NCBI RefSeq assembly: GCF_963259705.1
Contig: NC_081840.1
Span: 4,335,062-4,399,061 of the forward strand
Reading direction: 5' to 3'
DNA: 64,000 bases
DNA from: Myotis daubentonii
Lineage: Eukaryota; Chordata; Mammalia; Chiroptera; Vespertilionidae
Shown here: piece by piece, positions 21,358 through 33,463 of the stretch
Layout of the letters: the number at the start of each line of letters is the position of its first letter
Numbering within the stretch: the stretch's first letter is position 1
The notes under the pieces: model-generated
Told to the model about the DNA's origin: nothing
Seen by the model: the letters and a program-made list of their open reading frames with translations, nothing else
Databases searched by the model: none
Translations under genes and position numbers: made by a program

Positions 21358-21808
21358 GCTCCTTTGCCAAACGTCCTCACCTGTAAGGATACGCTACTTG
21401 GGAAATAACGCTCCAGGTGAAAAGCAGTCAGTGGACGCTTATGGATTACAGAACAGAATCCAGGCTCTTTGCGTGCTTCCAGCCCTCCTCATGCCCCCTG
21501 AGCTTCCACTCTCCCTGTGCCTCCAGTCAGGGAAGAGACTTTCAGAACCCGTGGGTGCCGAAGGCTGCTACCTACCCTCTCTGTTTAGAAGGACCATCAC
21601 CGATTTGCAACAAAGGTCACGTGAAATGGACCAGGGACATATCCCAAGTCAGAGGTTTTGAAGAAGAGAGAACTACCAATGTTGAAATGCTGCCTAAACA
21701 TCGAGGCATGTTTATTATGTAGACACATGTGTTTGCTCCTAAGTTTTGGCTAGGTATTAGGCACACACCACTTTTGAATTTTATAAATTGCATACACATC
21801 GTATGTTT
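21358..21808. other. Unassigned interval
   Basis: No gene. Positions 21660-21680 duplicate part of the neighbouring hAT element. Confidence 0.4.
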
Positions 21809-21809
21809 T

Positions 21810-21895
21810 TCTAGGAAGGGAGGAAGAGAGGGAGTGAGGGAAGGAGGGAGGGAGGGGCGGAGAAGGGGAGAGAGGGAAGAGGAGAGAAAAGATGA
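21810..21895 (+). repeat. GGAAG/GGGAG purine tract
   Basis: About 85 bp of nearly pure purine on the + strand (GGGAGGAAG-type units), capable of triplex or H-DNA formation. Confidence 0.9.
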
Positions 21896-23350
21896 CAAGA
21901 AGAATAGGAAATACTCATATCAGGTACATTTACAGGTGATATCTCATTTTCTCCTCAAAATAATAACATCAAATAGGAATAATTGCCCCATTTTGGAGGT
22001 GTGATGACTGAGCCTCAGAAATTAAGTAGTTTTCCCAAAGCTATGTGATGGTACGTAGTCAAGGGCCAGGGTTCAAATTCTCAAACATATATCTCAAAAT
22101 CTTTTTTTGAACAAACTCTATAAACATAAACCATCATCGTCACATGAATGCTATGATAATTGTATTTCATGGGCAAATATGGATAAAGAATCAGTTCAAG
22201 TACATGCACCAGAACACACAAAAATCTATATTTGTGATGAGCTTTATAAATACAAATTTGTATAAAGAAAGTCTACAAAGAATGCCAATGCTGAGAAAGA
22301 TACGCTTTTGTCTTTTCCTCCAAGAGTATTGAGCCTAAACTGTGGATTTATGGGTGAATGTCCAAATTCCTCAAAGAATTCAAAGCAAGTTCAGGCCAGA
22401 ATGAGATCCTTGGTCTCCTTGGAGAACCAGGACTCAACAGCAATGCATGGGAGGGGACTCATTCATGGAACACACTGCTCCAGTCAGCCCTTGGTCCAAG
22501 CTGATGTGTGCACTGTTTATGGGTAATGCATTTGGCATTTCACCTCAAACAAATGTACCTTCACCCTTGACTCCAACTCAAATATTACCTCTCTTGTGAA
22601 ATCTCTCTTGGCCCCTCAGGGTAGATCTGAATTCATTTCAATACTCTCATAGTTCCTGTCTTGTAAAATGTATCTGATATGTTCTTAAATGTATCAGTCA
22701 GCTACTGTGGCAATAATGCTGCTTAACAAATACCTCCCAATTATTTGTAATCCCATGTTACATGGGAGCCTTGTGTGGGCAGAAGCCTTGCAGGTCTGTG
22801 CTCTGAAGCCCTGCCCTACACTGCTGGTGGGCTGTGGATCTGCTCCCTGGGTTCTTCTCATTCTAGGTTCTATGTGAATAAGGACAGCCCTGCCTGCTGC
22901 ATGCCTTTGCTCATGACAGAGGTCAGGGATGAGAACGTGGGTGACAACTCATGCTGCTTCTAAAAGATGTCAGTTAGATGTGGTCTTTTTACATCCCATG
23001 GTCCAAAGCAAATCATAGAGTCCACCTCTATGTCAAAGACATGGGGAGGCAAACTCTGTCTCTAAGGTGGCAAAAATGGAGAGAAAGTGAATATTTATGA
23101 TCAAAAAATAACCAAATCTACTGTGTTATCGAGCTACATAGTCTTTCCCCCATGACCAGCAAAGTGAAAGAACATAAAATACCTATTTGCCGTCTAATCT
23201 CTTATTACCAGCATAGAGTGGGTGTCCGGAGAAGGTGTCTTTAACATGTGAATATGCCATAAGTTTCATTCCGGAGTAAAGGGATGAAAAAATCGGGTGG
23301 CACTCTCTGAAATGGTCAGATTGTACCAACATAGAATTTCTGTACTTCCC

Positions 23351-23357
<7 letters not shown>
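21896..23357. other. Old-repeat-rich interval (MIR, L2, LTR-like)
   Basis: 21940-22085 is an antisense MIR (TTGCCCCATTTTGGAGGTG, then CCCAAAGCTATGTGATGG). 22550-22690 has the order of a sense L2 (CAAATATTACCTCTCTTGTG). 22690-22965 begins GTCAGCTACTGTGGCAATAA and resembles an ancient LTR-like repeat. No gene. Confidence 0.5.

Positions 23358-23402
<45 letters not shown>
23358..23402. repeat. (CA)n microsatellite
   Basis: Pure AC/CA run of about 45 bp. Confidence 0.95.
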
Positions 23403-23405
<3 letters not shown>

Positions 23406-26400
23406 CCTTTCCTCTAGTAGTGTCATTTTAGAGAAAAGGAAACCAAGACTTCAAGAAGCTGAGAAACTTGCCCAAGTCCACCCATCAGGAAGTCGAAGGA
23501 TGTTGATTCAGACACAGGTTTGTTTGACTGCAGGTGGTATGACCTTCACCCATACGCTCCAGTGACCTTGACCTCCTTGTCTTTGGAGGACTCGGTGAAG
23601 GAAAGGAGAAAATGGGCTTAGCAGAGAAAGCTGCTCAAAGGAGCTGCTGAGGTATTAGAATCAATTTTGTGTTATGTTCCTCTTGCTAGAAGATGCAACG
23701 ATGATGATACCTCATGTAAGGGCATCCTTGTAGAAATGAGTGGCAGAGACACTTAGATGATGGGAGTGCTCACCTAGCAGTCTGCCTAAATGCTTTACAT
23801 CATGGCACACACAGAAAAGGCTTTTATTTGTGTGACACCCACCAGGTGGGAAACAGCAGAGGTGACTGGCCAAGAGCCTCCAGGTTCCAGAGACCCCATG
23901 GGGCCATCTCAAGGCCCTGGAGTACTCTGCTAAGAACAGCCTACTGGAGGCAGCGCTATACTGCTGAAGCACACGTGCTCACTCTAATCAGAATCAGAGG
24001 CCAGCAGGGCTGGGAAAACAGTCATCTCAACCATAGGCGATGTGACCTCCTGCTCTGGATGGCACATTTCTCAGCAGTTGACCAAGCACTCTTGTCCTTA
24101 CCAGTAAATTCATTATCCAAAATCCAAGTAGAGACATCAGCGTTGGCATCAATTATAACACAATAGCCTGGGCCTGTGAGACATCCAACCTGACAATGCA
24201 ACAACCTTCATTGCCAGGATCCTGCTTCCCCAACACGGGCTTGCAGGCCCTTCTCTGTAGATTACCCACCCGAGGGCCCAGCTCTCCAAGGCACAGCCAA
24301 GGAACTGAAAGGGATCCTCAAGAGCTAGGACCTAGGTCCTATGAGAGGTCTTCATCCTACACTGGGACTCAGTTCAGAATCAATCCCTATGAAAATTATC
24401 ACTTACCTTTAAGCTCACTTAAAAGGGTGGATGACAAAGGTGGCTCATAATCAACTGTTAACAGGTCCACCAGAAAGACAAAAGTGAAAAGAAAAAAGAA
24501 AAGAATTAGAAAATGTCAGAATAAAAAATCATGGCATTCCGGGGGCGTTTGGTCGGAGGGCAAATTGTCCTACAAATCTCAAGGTCACAATTGCTTACCT
24601 CCGTGGTAAGGGTCATATGCAAAGTGAAGGTTGAAGAATGATTGGGCAGCTCTGGATATACGTTGTAAAGTTCACCCGCCACTTCGAAAACAAATAAATA
24701 AAAATAAGGCAGCAATAGGAACAACTCTGCCTTCTGAGGGAGGAAGGGAAGGAGGTCACCTTTTATTTTTGACGTCCCACCATATGTCTGAGGTGTTTCA
24801 TATGCTGTTTCCTCTAATCGCTATAAAAAACCTTCTGGGTCTGTTTTATTTGGTGTTACCCATGAGGCGGAAGGATAACTCTCGTGCTTAAAGTCACTTT
24901 TTGAGTTTCAAACTCAGGGATATTCTTTTCCAAAACCCATGTCATGACCTCATAGGGGACACTCCATTTCCTGCTGAAATACGGTGGGTTGGGGCCATAG
25001 TAGCAAAGGCAATGACTCAAAGGGCAGGAATGTGTTAGTATTGTGCACACAGCCACCTGCAAAAGCCAACAGCCGACCCAGGGCCCTTCCCTCACTGCTC
25101 AGCCAGCTGCCAGCCCTTCCCCAGGTGGGTGAAGCAAAAGGGGCACAGGCTGGAGGGCAGGTTGGACCCCTGTGTGAGTGATCCGTAATTGGCAGTCAGA
25201 CCTAAAGCACTGACTAAATGTTGCCCTTTTTTTGTGTGTGTGTATGTATAAGTACTAACAGCTACATGCCGCTAACGCAGTACCATTTCATTTGATGGCA
25301 TCCAGCACCTAGCCATTTAGTTCCTCATTCACTCCCTGAAACATCCATCATAGTTTACCAGGGGCTCTGGTGGAGACTGCTGGCTTCCTGAAGCCATAAT
25401 TAGGAAGACGGGGAGCTGGCCTGCCTGTAAACTTTGCTGAGCTGTGAGTCCAGGGAGCGAGGGGCTGAGACCTTTGGAAACGTAATTCCTATTTGGGTTA
25501 TTCACAAGTTAAAACACAAAGGGTTATTGTGTTCCTGCTATGAGTATGGACTCTGAGCTGGGTTTTGCATTGGACTATTTTAAGTAAATGTGGTCATTAA
25601 TGCCTCACTAAAACCCTGCAAGGCAGGTCTTTTAATCCCCACTTTACAGATGAGAAAACAAAGTACCAGAGAGTTAGAGCTGCTTCACCCAGGGCTCACA
25701 CTCAGCTGAGATCTGAACACAGGTCAAGTCCATACCCTACCAGGACATGCGATTCGCAGAAGGTTGTAAAAGTGCTGATGGTAGTGACCATTGAACCAGA
25801 GTATCCCGGCATCTTGCGTCCATGGTTTCTTTGAATCCCCCAAATAACCTAGCAAGTTCCATGACCCCGTTATCAGATAAAAATTAAATAAAAGCAGACT
25901 GCGGAAGTTGAGGGATGCATTAAAGAGCTCATGGAAAATGTGTGGAACCAGAGCTCATAATTGCTGCAGTCCCTCTACTCTGCGTTGGCATGAATGGAAT
26001 CATGACTGAATTCAATAGCTATTGGTAGTATCAATGGGCAAAGATAGCTCCCCTTTTGGAACAACTTGATCTCTAGTTTTCCATGTTTTGTGGTATTTAA
26101 AGTGAAATAGTTTATAACAGAGTTAGCATGGGAGGTGTGAACATATACCTACATTAATGGCTGAATAGTGGCTCCCAAACCACCTGGCCCGTGGCTAAGA
26201 GTCCGTCAAAGGTCAAAGGAAACTCAGCTCCCCAAGGGACTCTTCACCTGGACTTTATTCTGAAGCCACGAACTGAAGTATTTCTCAGATCTGTAGAACA
26301 ATCAGACTCCATTGAAATTGCACGTTGGAAATTCACCCTAAGCAAATCACCAGGCATATGCTGCACAGTCCAGGAGGGCATTCGTTGCTGGGTTATTATA

Positions 26401-26511
26401 GCACAACACTCCTGCAGAGACTGACTGGTTCTGTAAGTTACCACACATTCATTCCACTGTGTACCATGAAGTCCTGTGGGATGACACGCATATGTACACA
26501 TGCATACATGG
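23403..26511. other. Interval with MIR remnants, no gene seen
   Basis: Antisense MIR fragments at about 23420-23525 (GAGAAAAGGAAACCAAGAC) and 25540-25745 (CCCCACTTTACAGATGAGAA). The remaining roughly 2.8 kb is unassigned unique or very old sequence with no recognisable exon. Confidence 0.5.
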
Positions 26512-26563
26512 ACCACGCACACACATATGCACACACATGCACACACACACACACACACACACT
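26512..26563. repeat. CA-rich microsatellite
   Basis: Interrupted then pure CA run (26540-26562). Cys/Val-rich reverse-strand frames here are artefacts. Confidence 0.92.
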
Positions 26564-28125
26564 TAGACAAAGCCTGTTGCTTCCGGTTGGGTGAAGAGGG
26601 TGTGAATGTGTTTTGTGAGTGTGTCTGTGCGGGCAGGTGCTGTGCCTACTAAGCTCCTCTCTGTTTGCCAAGTTTCCCTTTTTGAGTGCCCCGTGGCATA
26701 GGTCAGTCCGCTCTCCCCCAGAGCCTTGTCCTGATTCAGACAAATGTCCCGCGATGCCCGTTCTATCTCGGGCCCACTGGACATCACAGTCCCACTGATC
26801 CCAGGGATGTCTGGGAACTGCTGCTGCTCTGAATGAAACCACGATGCCCGTCTCCATGACAAACCAGAGGGTGCTTGTCCTGGGCATGTGCAGGTGGGTG
26901 GGTGACAAAGCCCTGCCTCTCCTGCCGGGCGGCTAAAATGCACAGCCGTGGCGCATGCACGAACACAGCCTTCATCCCGGGACACTAAGGGGTGGAGACC
27001 ATGCCTCTGCCATTCAAACGCTTGGCCTTTAGGTTTCCTGCAGGTTTCTTTCCAGAATAGAGTCCATTTACTACATGGAGGGTCGGCACTCTCCCCCATT
27101 CCAAGCATTGGGGCTTCTCTATGACATGAACAACAAAACGAGGCCTGAATTGGGTGAGAGTGCCCCTTATATTAATTATAATATGCTTATGAGAGAAAGA
27201 CTTTATACATCAGCCCAGTAACCTTTTAAAATGATTGGCTATATTTATTCCAATAGAGTCTAGCTATGTATGTATATGTAAGCAGGTAATATATTTTACA
27301 CAAAATCTAAGTTATTGAAATCATGAAAAGCAATTATTGAGCACTTACTGTATGCCCCCGGCACTGTGCTCAATGATTCAGGAATTTTTTTGTCAATATT
27401 CACAGTGAATTCACGGGACCATGGCAGCCATCCATCCCCCACACAGGCCACTGTTGGAGGGGTGATTCACTTGGCATGATCATGCAGTAGATTTAACCTT
27501 GGCCCTTGAGCACGGAGCCCACGCGGTTAAAGTTCAGCACATCTAGTTCCCCAAGGCCTGTGTAGTGCCCCAGAGTGCCCAGGCCCCTGAACAAGCTGAC
27601 AGTGAGAAGTCCTAGACATGGGGCCAATCCCAGGGAAACACTCTGGTGTGGGCTCTGGGAGTGACCCCTGGCTGAAAACAGACACTCCAGTCCAGGCCTC
27701 TGATGGCCCCAGAGGTATTCCTGTGAGGCAAGGCTGGGACGGGAAACAGCCCTTCGTTTCCCAGCGTCACCTCACACCTGGCGAGAGCCCCGCACCCTTG
27801 AAGGAGCCGTGGGTTAGCTGGCCTCTGGGCCCAGGCTGATGGCTGGCTTCCCCTCCTCCCTGGATCTGTGCCTGTGGGCCAGAACCTTACTCTCTGGCTG
27901 CAGTGACCAAGTCAAGCGAGAGGTTTGGTCTGTGAATGCCAAGCTCTCCCACCCGAGCCTCCGGACACATGAAAGGCACTGAGGTTGTATTCTCCTCCCC
28001 CTCACCCCTACCCCCATCCCCCATCACACAGGGGCGGGCACTTCCGTGCCTCCATGGAGAGAAGAATGTTTGCAAAAGATTCCACAGCCTCCCCTTCTTC
28101 CAGGCAAGGCTGTTTTTAGCTTTGT
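26564..28125. other. Unassigned interval with AT-rich block
   Basis: 27130-27320 is AT-rich and repeat-free (TATTAATTATAATATGC, ATGATTGGCTATATTTATT), possibly a weak conserved element. 27330-27375 (CAATTATTGAGCACTTACTG) is an antisense L2/MIR end. No gene. Confidence 0.4.
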
Positions 28126-28606
28126 TTTATTTATTTTTAATTTATTATTATTATTTTATTTATTTCAGATAGGAAGGGAAAGGGAGAGAGAGATAGAAAC
28201 ATCAATGATGAGCCAAACCAGTTTGGCTCAGTGGATAGAGTGTCGGCCTGCAGACTGAAAGGTCCCAGGTTTGATTCCGGCCAAGGGCATGTACCTTGGT
28301 TGCAGGCACATCCCTAATAGGAGGTGTGCAGGAGGCAGCTGGTCGATGTTTCTCTCTCATCGATGTTTCTAACTCTCTAACCCTCTCCCTTCCTCTCTGT
28401 AAAAAAATAAAAATAAAAATCAATAAAATATATTTAAAAAAAAAAGAAACATCAATGATGAGAGAGAATCATTGATCGGCTGCCTCTTGCATGCCCAGCA
28501 CTGGGGATCCAGCCAGCAACCTGTGCATGTGCCCTGACCCGGAATTGAACAGTGACCTCCTGGTTCATAGATCGATGTTCAACCACTGAGCCACACCAGC
28601 CAGGCT
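28126..28606 (-). mobile_element. Ves SINE interrupted by another Ves
   Basis: Reverse-strand Ves whose tail side (TTTCAGATAGGAAGGGAAAG) runs up to 28212 and whose body and head resume at 28446, ending CCACACCAGCCAGGCTAG. The interruption is the forward SINE at 28213-28445. Read without the insert it is a normal-length Ves. Confidence 0.93.
28213..28445 (+). mobile_element. Nested Ves SINE
   Basis: Forward Ves with head CCAAACCAGTTTGGCTCAG, B box GGTTTGATTCC and A-rich tail. It is flanked by a perfect 18-bp duplication AGAAACATCAATGATGAG (28195-28212 and 28445-28462) that belongs to the host SINE, so this copy is the younger one. Confidence 0.95.
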
Positions 28607-28954
28607 AGTTCTATTTTGGGGGGACAGGGGTACAGACATGGTGTATTTTGCTCTTTCCCAGATTCAACTAATGCTGTAAGAATTACAGTCTCACACTTTC
28701 ACCCCCATCCCCACCCCCCGCCTCAGCTGCCTCCCTGGGCCCATCCACTCTGTGTCCCCAGCACCACCGGCAGGTAATGTGTTTGTGTCCAGGCATCTGG
28801 GGAGACGGTGGGGAGAAGGAATCCCAGCCGCTGGGGGAGCGGGGGAGCACTCCTTGCTCCGGAACCGAGGGGCGCATCTGAGTGATCAGTGCATCCACCG
28901 AGCCCGCTCCCAGCCGCTCCCTCCGTTAACACCCCAGCACACACAATCCCGGCG
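28607..28954. other. Unassigned interval
   Basis: GC-rich sequence with no recognised gene or repeat. Confidence 0.4.
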
Positions 28955-29325
28955 AAGGTGATTATCTCTGCCAGCATAATTCCTCCCTAACATCTGCTTT
29001 CGCCCATAACACTCCACTAATTTTTCCCTCATTTCATTACACATAATTTTCTTTCAACACAATCTACATGTATTAAGTGGTAATGACTTTCAAGTTAAGA
29101 GCAAATCGACACCAAGGGACCCCGGTCCCCCCCACGGTTGCCTGCGGAGCCTGACTCTGGCTATTAGAGATAAATTCGGTACCTCAGGAAGCGGTCGCGA
29201 GGTAATCAATCAATTAAGCGGCGAGGACATACATTATCAAACTTCCACGGTGCAGGGGGCAGGGGCCATGCTGATCTACTTGCCGTGACTTTTTAGGAAT
29301 TCAAAAAAAATAAAAATAAATAATA
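28955..29325. promoter_or_regulatory. Candidate conserved noncoding element 8
   Basis: Repeat-free block with GATTATCTCTGCCAGCATAA, CACTCCACTAATTTTTCC, CATTACACATAATTTTC, GTGGTAATGACTTTC, GCAAATCGACACC, GGTAATCAATCAATTAAGCG and CATTATCAAAC. The tandem ATCA/ATTA sites with CpG retention are typical of a TALE/HOX-class enhancer. Confidence 0.5.
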
Positions 29326-32300
29326 CAGTTGAGAGCTATTAGACAGCCAGGCTGTGATCTGCCACTCAAAGTGGGGGCTGGTTTTGTCAGCCTTGCCGTC
29401 ATTCAGGCAGTTGGGAGGGCCTGGGGCCTTGGATGTGTGCTGTCTTGGCCCAAATCCTGGCTCTGCCTTTTATGCGTGGGTCCTGGAGCTCACGGAGGGG
29501 AACCTGGGGGTCTCAGAGTCCTGTCCTTTAAAACTGAAGATGCCTGGAATTGCACCTCTTCCTGCCAGGCTTACGTGGGGATCCCCTGAGGCTGTGCCTA
29601 GGAAGCACCTGGCCCATCTCAGGCTCTCGGGAAGCCTCCACCATCCTATCCGTCCCCTAGACTGTGGCTCCAGGACATGTAAGGTGACCTAAGACCCCCA
29701 AAGTGCTGATATCATCACCATCAGCATCACCATTTCTCTCAGCTCTGCCAAGAGAGAGCCTGTAGTCAGACAACTGGCCAGTCCTCCCTCAGCTGCTCTA
29801 CCTGTGTTCTCTTTGTGCCCAAACCTCAGTTTCCCCATCTGTAAAAATGGGCGCATTCATGTTTCACCCACCACAGCAAGGGTCTTCAGAAGACTCCTGG
29901 AATTTATCTTTGAAAACAGTAATTAGGGATGTTAGCAAATATTTAACTGCAAAATGGTCAACATATTGTTGTTTATGTAGTGAAATATTGGAAGCAATGG
30001 AGTCCAGTGCTGGTAGATTGCGGTCATTCGTTGAGCAACTACTTAGTGCCAGGCCTTGTTCTAAGTGTTGAGGCCACCGAGCAAAGGCAGGGGACCAGGT
30101 CCCATCCTCCTGGGTCTCCACTTAGAGTGCAAGAAGACCCGACCTGAACAAGTTGTGATACATACATGAGATGGGACAGTATAGATTCTTTACTCAAAAT
30201 ATGTACTTGGGGCCCACTGTGATGCAGGCACTGTTCTAAATCTAAAAAAAATAAATAAAATACAGCTTTGCACAAAGCAACAGAAGATAGGAAACATGTA
30301 ACCAAACATGTGATAGAAACATGCCACATGAATGGTGTAGGAAAAACCAATAACTGTGTTAGAAGAAGTAAAAATGGTTATATGACATTATGCGCAGTAC
30401 GACGCCATTTGCATAAATAAGCAAAAATATTTATGCGCAAGCATTTAAAAATATTAGAGGAATACACACCAACTTCTGGGCAGTAACATCTCCAGATATT
30501 TTATTTCTCTAAATTTTCACATTTGTTACTTTTAAAATACATTTTTTAAAAGTACTGTACACATGATAGTTCTATACTGAGCTATTGATTCCATTTTGTG
30601 TTTTTGTTTTTACGACATCAGTTAATTTAGACGTGGTGGCGGCTTTTCACAATAACTAGGATCAATAACATAAAATGGGTGTTGGGTTACTTTACGAATT
30701 GTGTTCTTCATAATAAAGAAGACTTCAGGCTCAGGCTCTGAAAGGCAGAAAGGAATTTAGAAATCATCTTCAGCCCAAAACTCAACTCACAGTGGAAGAC
30801 ATTGCAGTCCCCAAGGGTTAGGGGACGTGCCTGAGGGGTCAGCAGGACCTGGGCCCTGACATCCCTCCCTTTGGAGCGCTCTCCATGGACAGCCAATCCA
30901 GCCCTTCCTCTCCGGAGCCCACTTCAACCCTCCGCCTGGCTCTCCCGCTCAAAACCTCCAGGTGATGGAGAGCAGCAAGAGGAGGAAAAGCATCACCAAC
31001 AATTACTAGCTGCCCCTGATCGATTCTACCTTCAAGCAAAAGCAGAACAATGTGAAATAAGCTATTGTTAAATCCCCGTGGAGAAGAGGTGGGCCCTATG
31101 CCCTGCACTCGGACACCGGGAACATGAGGACTCCCCTCAGCAGAGGCTGTGTCTGCGATGGAGGTCTTTCATTCCCCGGCCCAACTTGTTCCAGCCTGTG
31201 CCGGTCAAGGTAAAAGCACCCTGAGTTCCAGGAAAGCAGCCAGTTAGGAAACATCATCACAACCACCGTCCGTGGTCCCAGGGTAATTATTTAGGGTCGT
31301 TAGTGGGATGTAGCTACGGTGAGCTTTATGGTTTACCAGTACATTCACAGGCGTCTTTCCTGGTATCCTCCAGGGCATCACATCGTGTCAAAGTTGTACC
31401 CATTTTCCAGGTGAGCATGTTGAGGTTCTGATGAGCTGAGGGGCTTACCTGCAGTCACATCTCAGAAACGGAGCACAGCCAGAGCAAGCCAAGCGACCCT
31501 CAGCCCACTGTTCTTGCTGGGCTGGGAAAAGTTTTTGTAGGATAAGCTTCGAATTCAAACATCTTGTCAGAAATTTGGAGAGGTGGGGGAAAATCAAATC
31601 AAGGAGTTACTAGGCTGCCTTTTATTTTTTGGCTTTGTAATGAACCCGCCCAAAAGCCACTGTATTTATTCTAAACACCCGGCAGTCTATTTTGTCCCAC
31701 GTCTAAGCCTTTCACCTTGTTGAGCAGTTGCACCAAAATGTCCCTCCTCAGCCCGGTTCTCATGCCGGGCGGGATTTGGGTTTTGGAGAAGTGCATTTGA
31801 ACAGGACAGCATGGGAGCGCCACCGAGCAGTAGTCCATGCAAAGCAGACCGCTTGTTTACTTGGCCATTTGTTTTAAGACAGAAGTAACATCATGAGGCT
31901 GAGGGAGCAGGAGAGGCTCCGGGCTATTTCCTCGGATCCCTGAGGCTGGGCGGGATGAAACGCGAATGGAGCGAGAGCCCGCCAGATGCACAGGCACTCA
32001 CACAACTTTCTGTTGCCTGTTGATGTTTGTTTTCGTTTTTGTTCTCAGACACTCAAGCGCCCATCACTCCATGGAACTGGGAAATGGAGTCCTGTGCAAG
32101 TGGTTTAAAAACGCCCCTTGGCACCCAGCTGGTCCTGACACAAAACCTCCCAACCCAGGAGGCTCGAGGCCCATCGTGGCCTTTCCCCCGGGCTGAGGTC
32201 AGCATCGCAGTGGTGCCAGCAGCGGAAGGCTGTCTGGGGCGCTGGAGCATGATTTATTTTCTCCCCTGTGACCTTCCATTTTGCCACTATTTTTCTTGCC

Positions 32301-32906
32301 CCTCCTCCCAACCCCTCCCCATTGCAAAAATGTCTGGCACGCACGACTGGCATGAAACCCTCCGGTCTGTGCTTCCGCAGGGCTGTGACGAAGGTTTCCA
32401 ACTTGCCCTGTGTCTTTGGGAACTTAGAGTTTCTTTCATTTGTCTCCAAGGACCAGGAGGGTGGTAGCTCTTTGTGCCAAAAAGAGGCATCTTTCCCTTG
32501 GACTGGATTTTTCTCAGGAGAAGATGAAATCATCTCGTGGATTATTTGAGAAAAATAATGCTGTTGTAGTGTGTATTGTAAAAGCACGTGCTGGTGACGC
32601 ACGTCAGCCATTGCTTCGTTGCTTTAACGTTGTTGCTGGTAGCCAGGAGATGGACTCCCCGCTGGCAGGATCTGCACCGAGTCCCCTAAAATGTGAGCAA
32701 CAGAAGGATTGGGGGATCGCGTCGTCTGTCAATCAAGGCGCACTCATTCCATGCACTATGCCTGATTGTCCAAGCTGGAGAAACTGAGGCCAGGAAAGAG
32801 AAGAGGTCATCTCAAGGTCAGAGGCGGGTTGTGACAAGGTTGGCATCTCTGCACTTAGGAGGGCACCTCAGGTGACTGACCTGGTCTTACGGATGCTTTC
32901 TTTGCT
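29326..32906. other. Long interval with old MIR and L1 remnants
   Basis: 29820-29855 (CAGTTTCCCCATCTGTAAAA) is MIR. About 29885-30130 and 30130-30560 contain worn LINE-1 3'-region words (AAATATTGGAAGCAATGGAG, TTGTGATACATACATGAGA, CACACCAACTTCTGGGCAG). 31300-31480 is MIR-like antisense. 31600-31960 and 32230-32330 hold short AT-rich repeat-free blocks that could be weakly conserved. No gene. Confidence 0.45.
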
Positions 32907-33126
32907 TTTTTAAAAAAATATGTTTATTGATTTCCGGGAGGAAGAGAAAGAGAGAAAGTGAGATAGAAACATCAATGATGAGAGAGAATCATTGATTGGC
33001 TGCCTCCTCCATGCTCCAGACTGGGTATGGAGCCTGCAACCCAGGCATGTGACCTTGACTGGAATCAAACCCTGACCTCCTGGTACATAGGTTGACGCTC
33101 AACCACTGAGCCACGCCAGCCTGGCG
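32907..33126 (-). mobile_element. Ves tRNA-derived SINE
   Basis: Starts with the reversed A-rich tail, then CATCAATGATGAGAGAGAAT, CTGCCTCCTCCATGC, and the reversed head ending CCACTGAGCCACGCCAGCC. Possible target duplication around (C/T)TTGCTTT on both sides. Confidence 0.93.
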
Positions 33127-33195
33127 CCTCCCTTGCTTTAGTCATATTTTATAATGTAGCCGTATGTACTTTTTTAAAAAAATGTAGCCCTTACA

Positions 33196-33416
33196 GCCCT
33201 GGCTGTGTAGCTCAGTTGATTAGAGTATCATTCCTATATGCCAAGGCTGTGGGTTTAATCCCCTGTCAGAGCACACATAAAAATCAACCAATGAATGCAT
33301 AAATAAGAGTGACAACAGATCCATGTTACTTTCTTTCACTCTCCTTCCATCTCTCTTGCTCTCAAAAATAATTAAATAAATAAATAAACTAATAAATAAA
33401 TAAATAAAATTATTTT
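33196..33416 (+). mobile_element. tRNA-derived SINE, divergent Ves-like subfamily
   Basis: Head CCTGGCTGTGTAGCTCAGTT with A box and a B-box-like GGGTTTAATCCC. The body differs from the other Ves copies (ATTCCTATATGCCAAGGCTG) and the tail is (ATAA)n. Flanks AAATGTAGCCCTTACA (33180-33195) and AAATGTAACCCTTCCA (33417-33432) form a 14-of-16 target duplication. Confidence 0.88.
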
Positions 33417-33463
33417 AAATGTAACCCTTCCATGTAGTAATGCTACCATTCTAGACTCAAACA

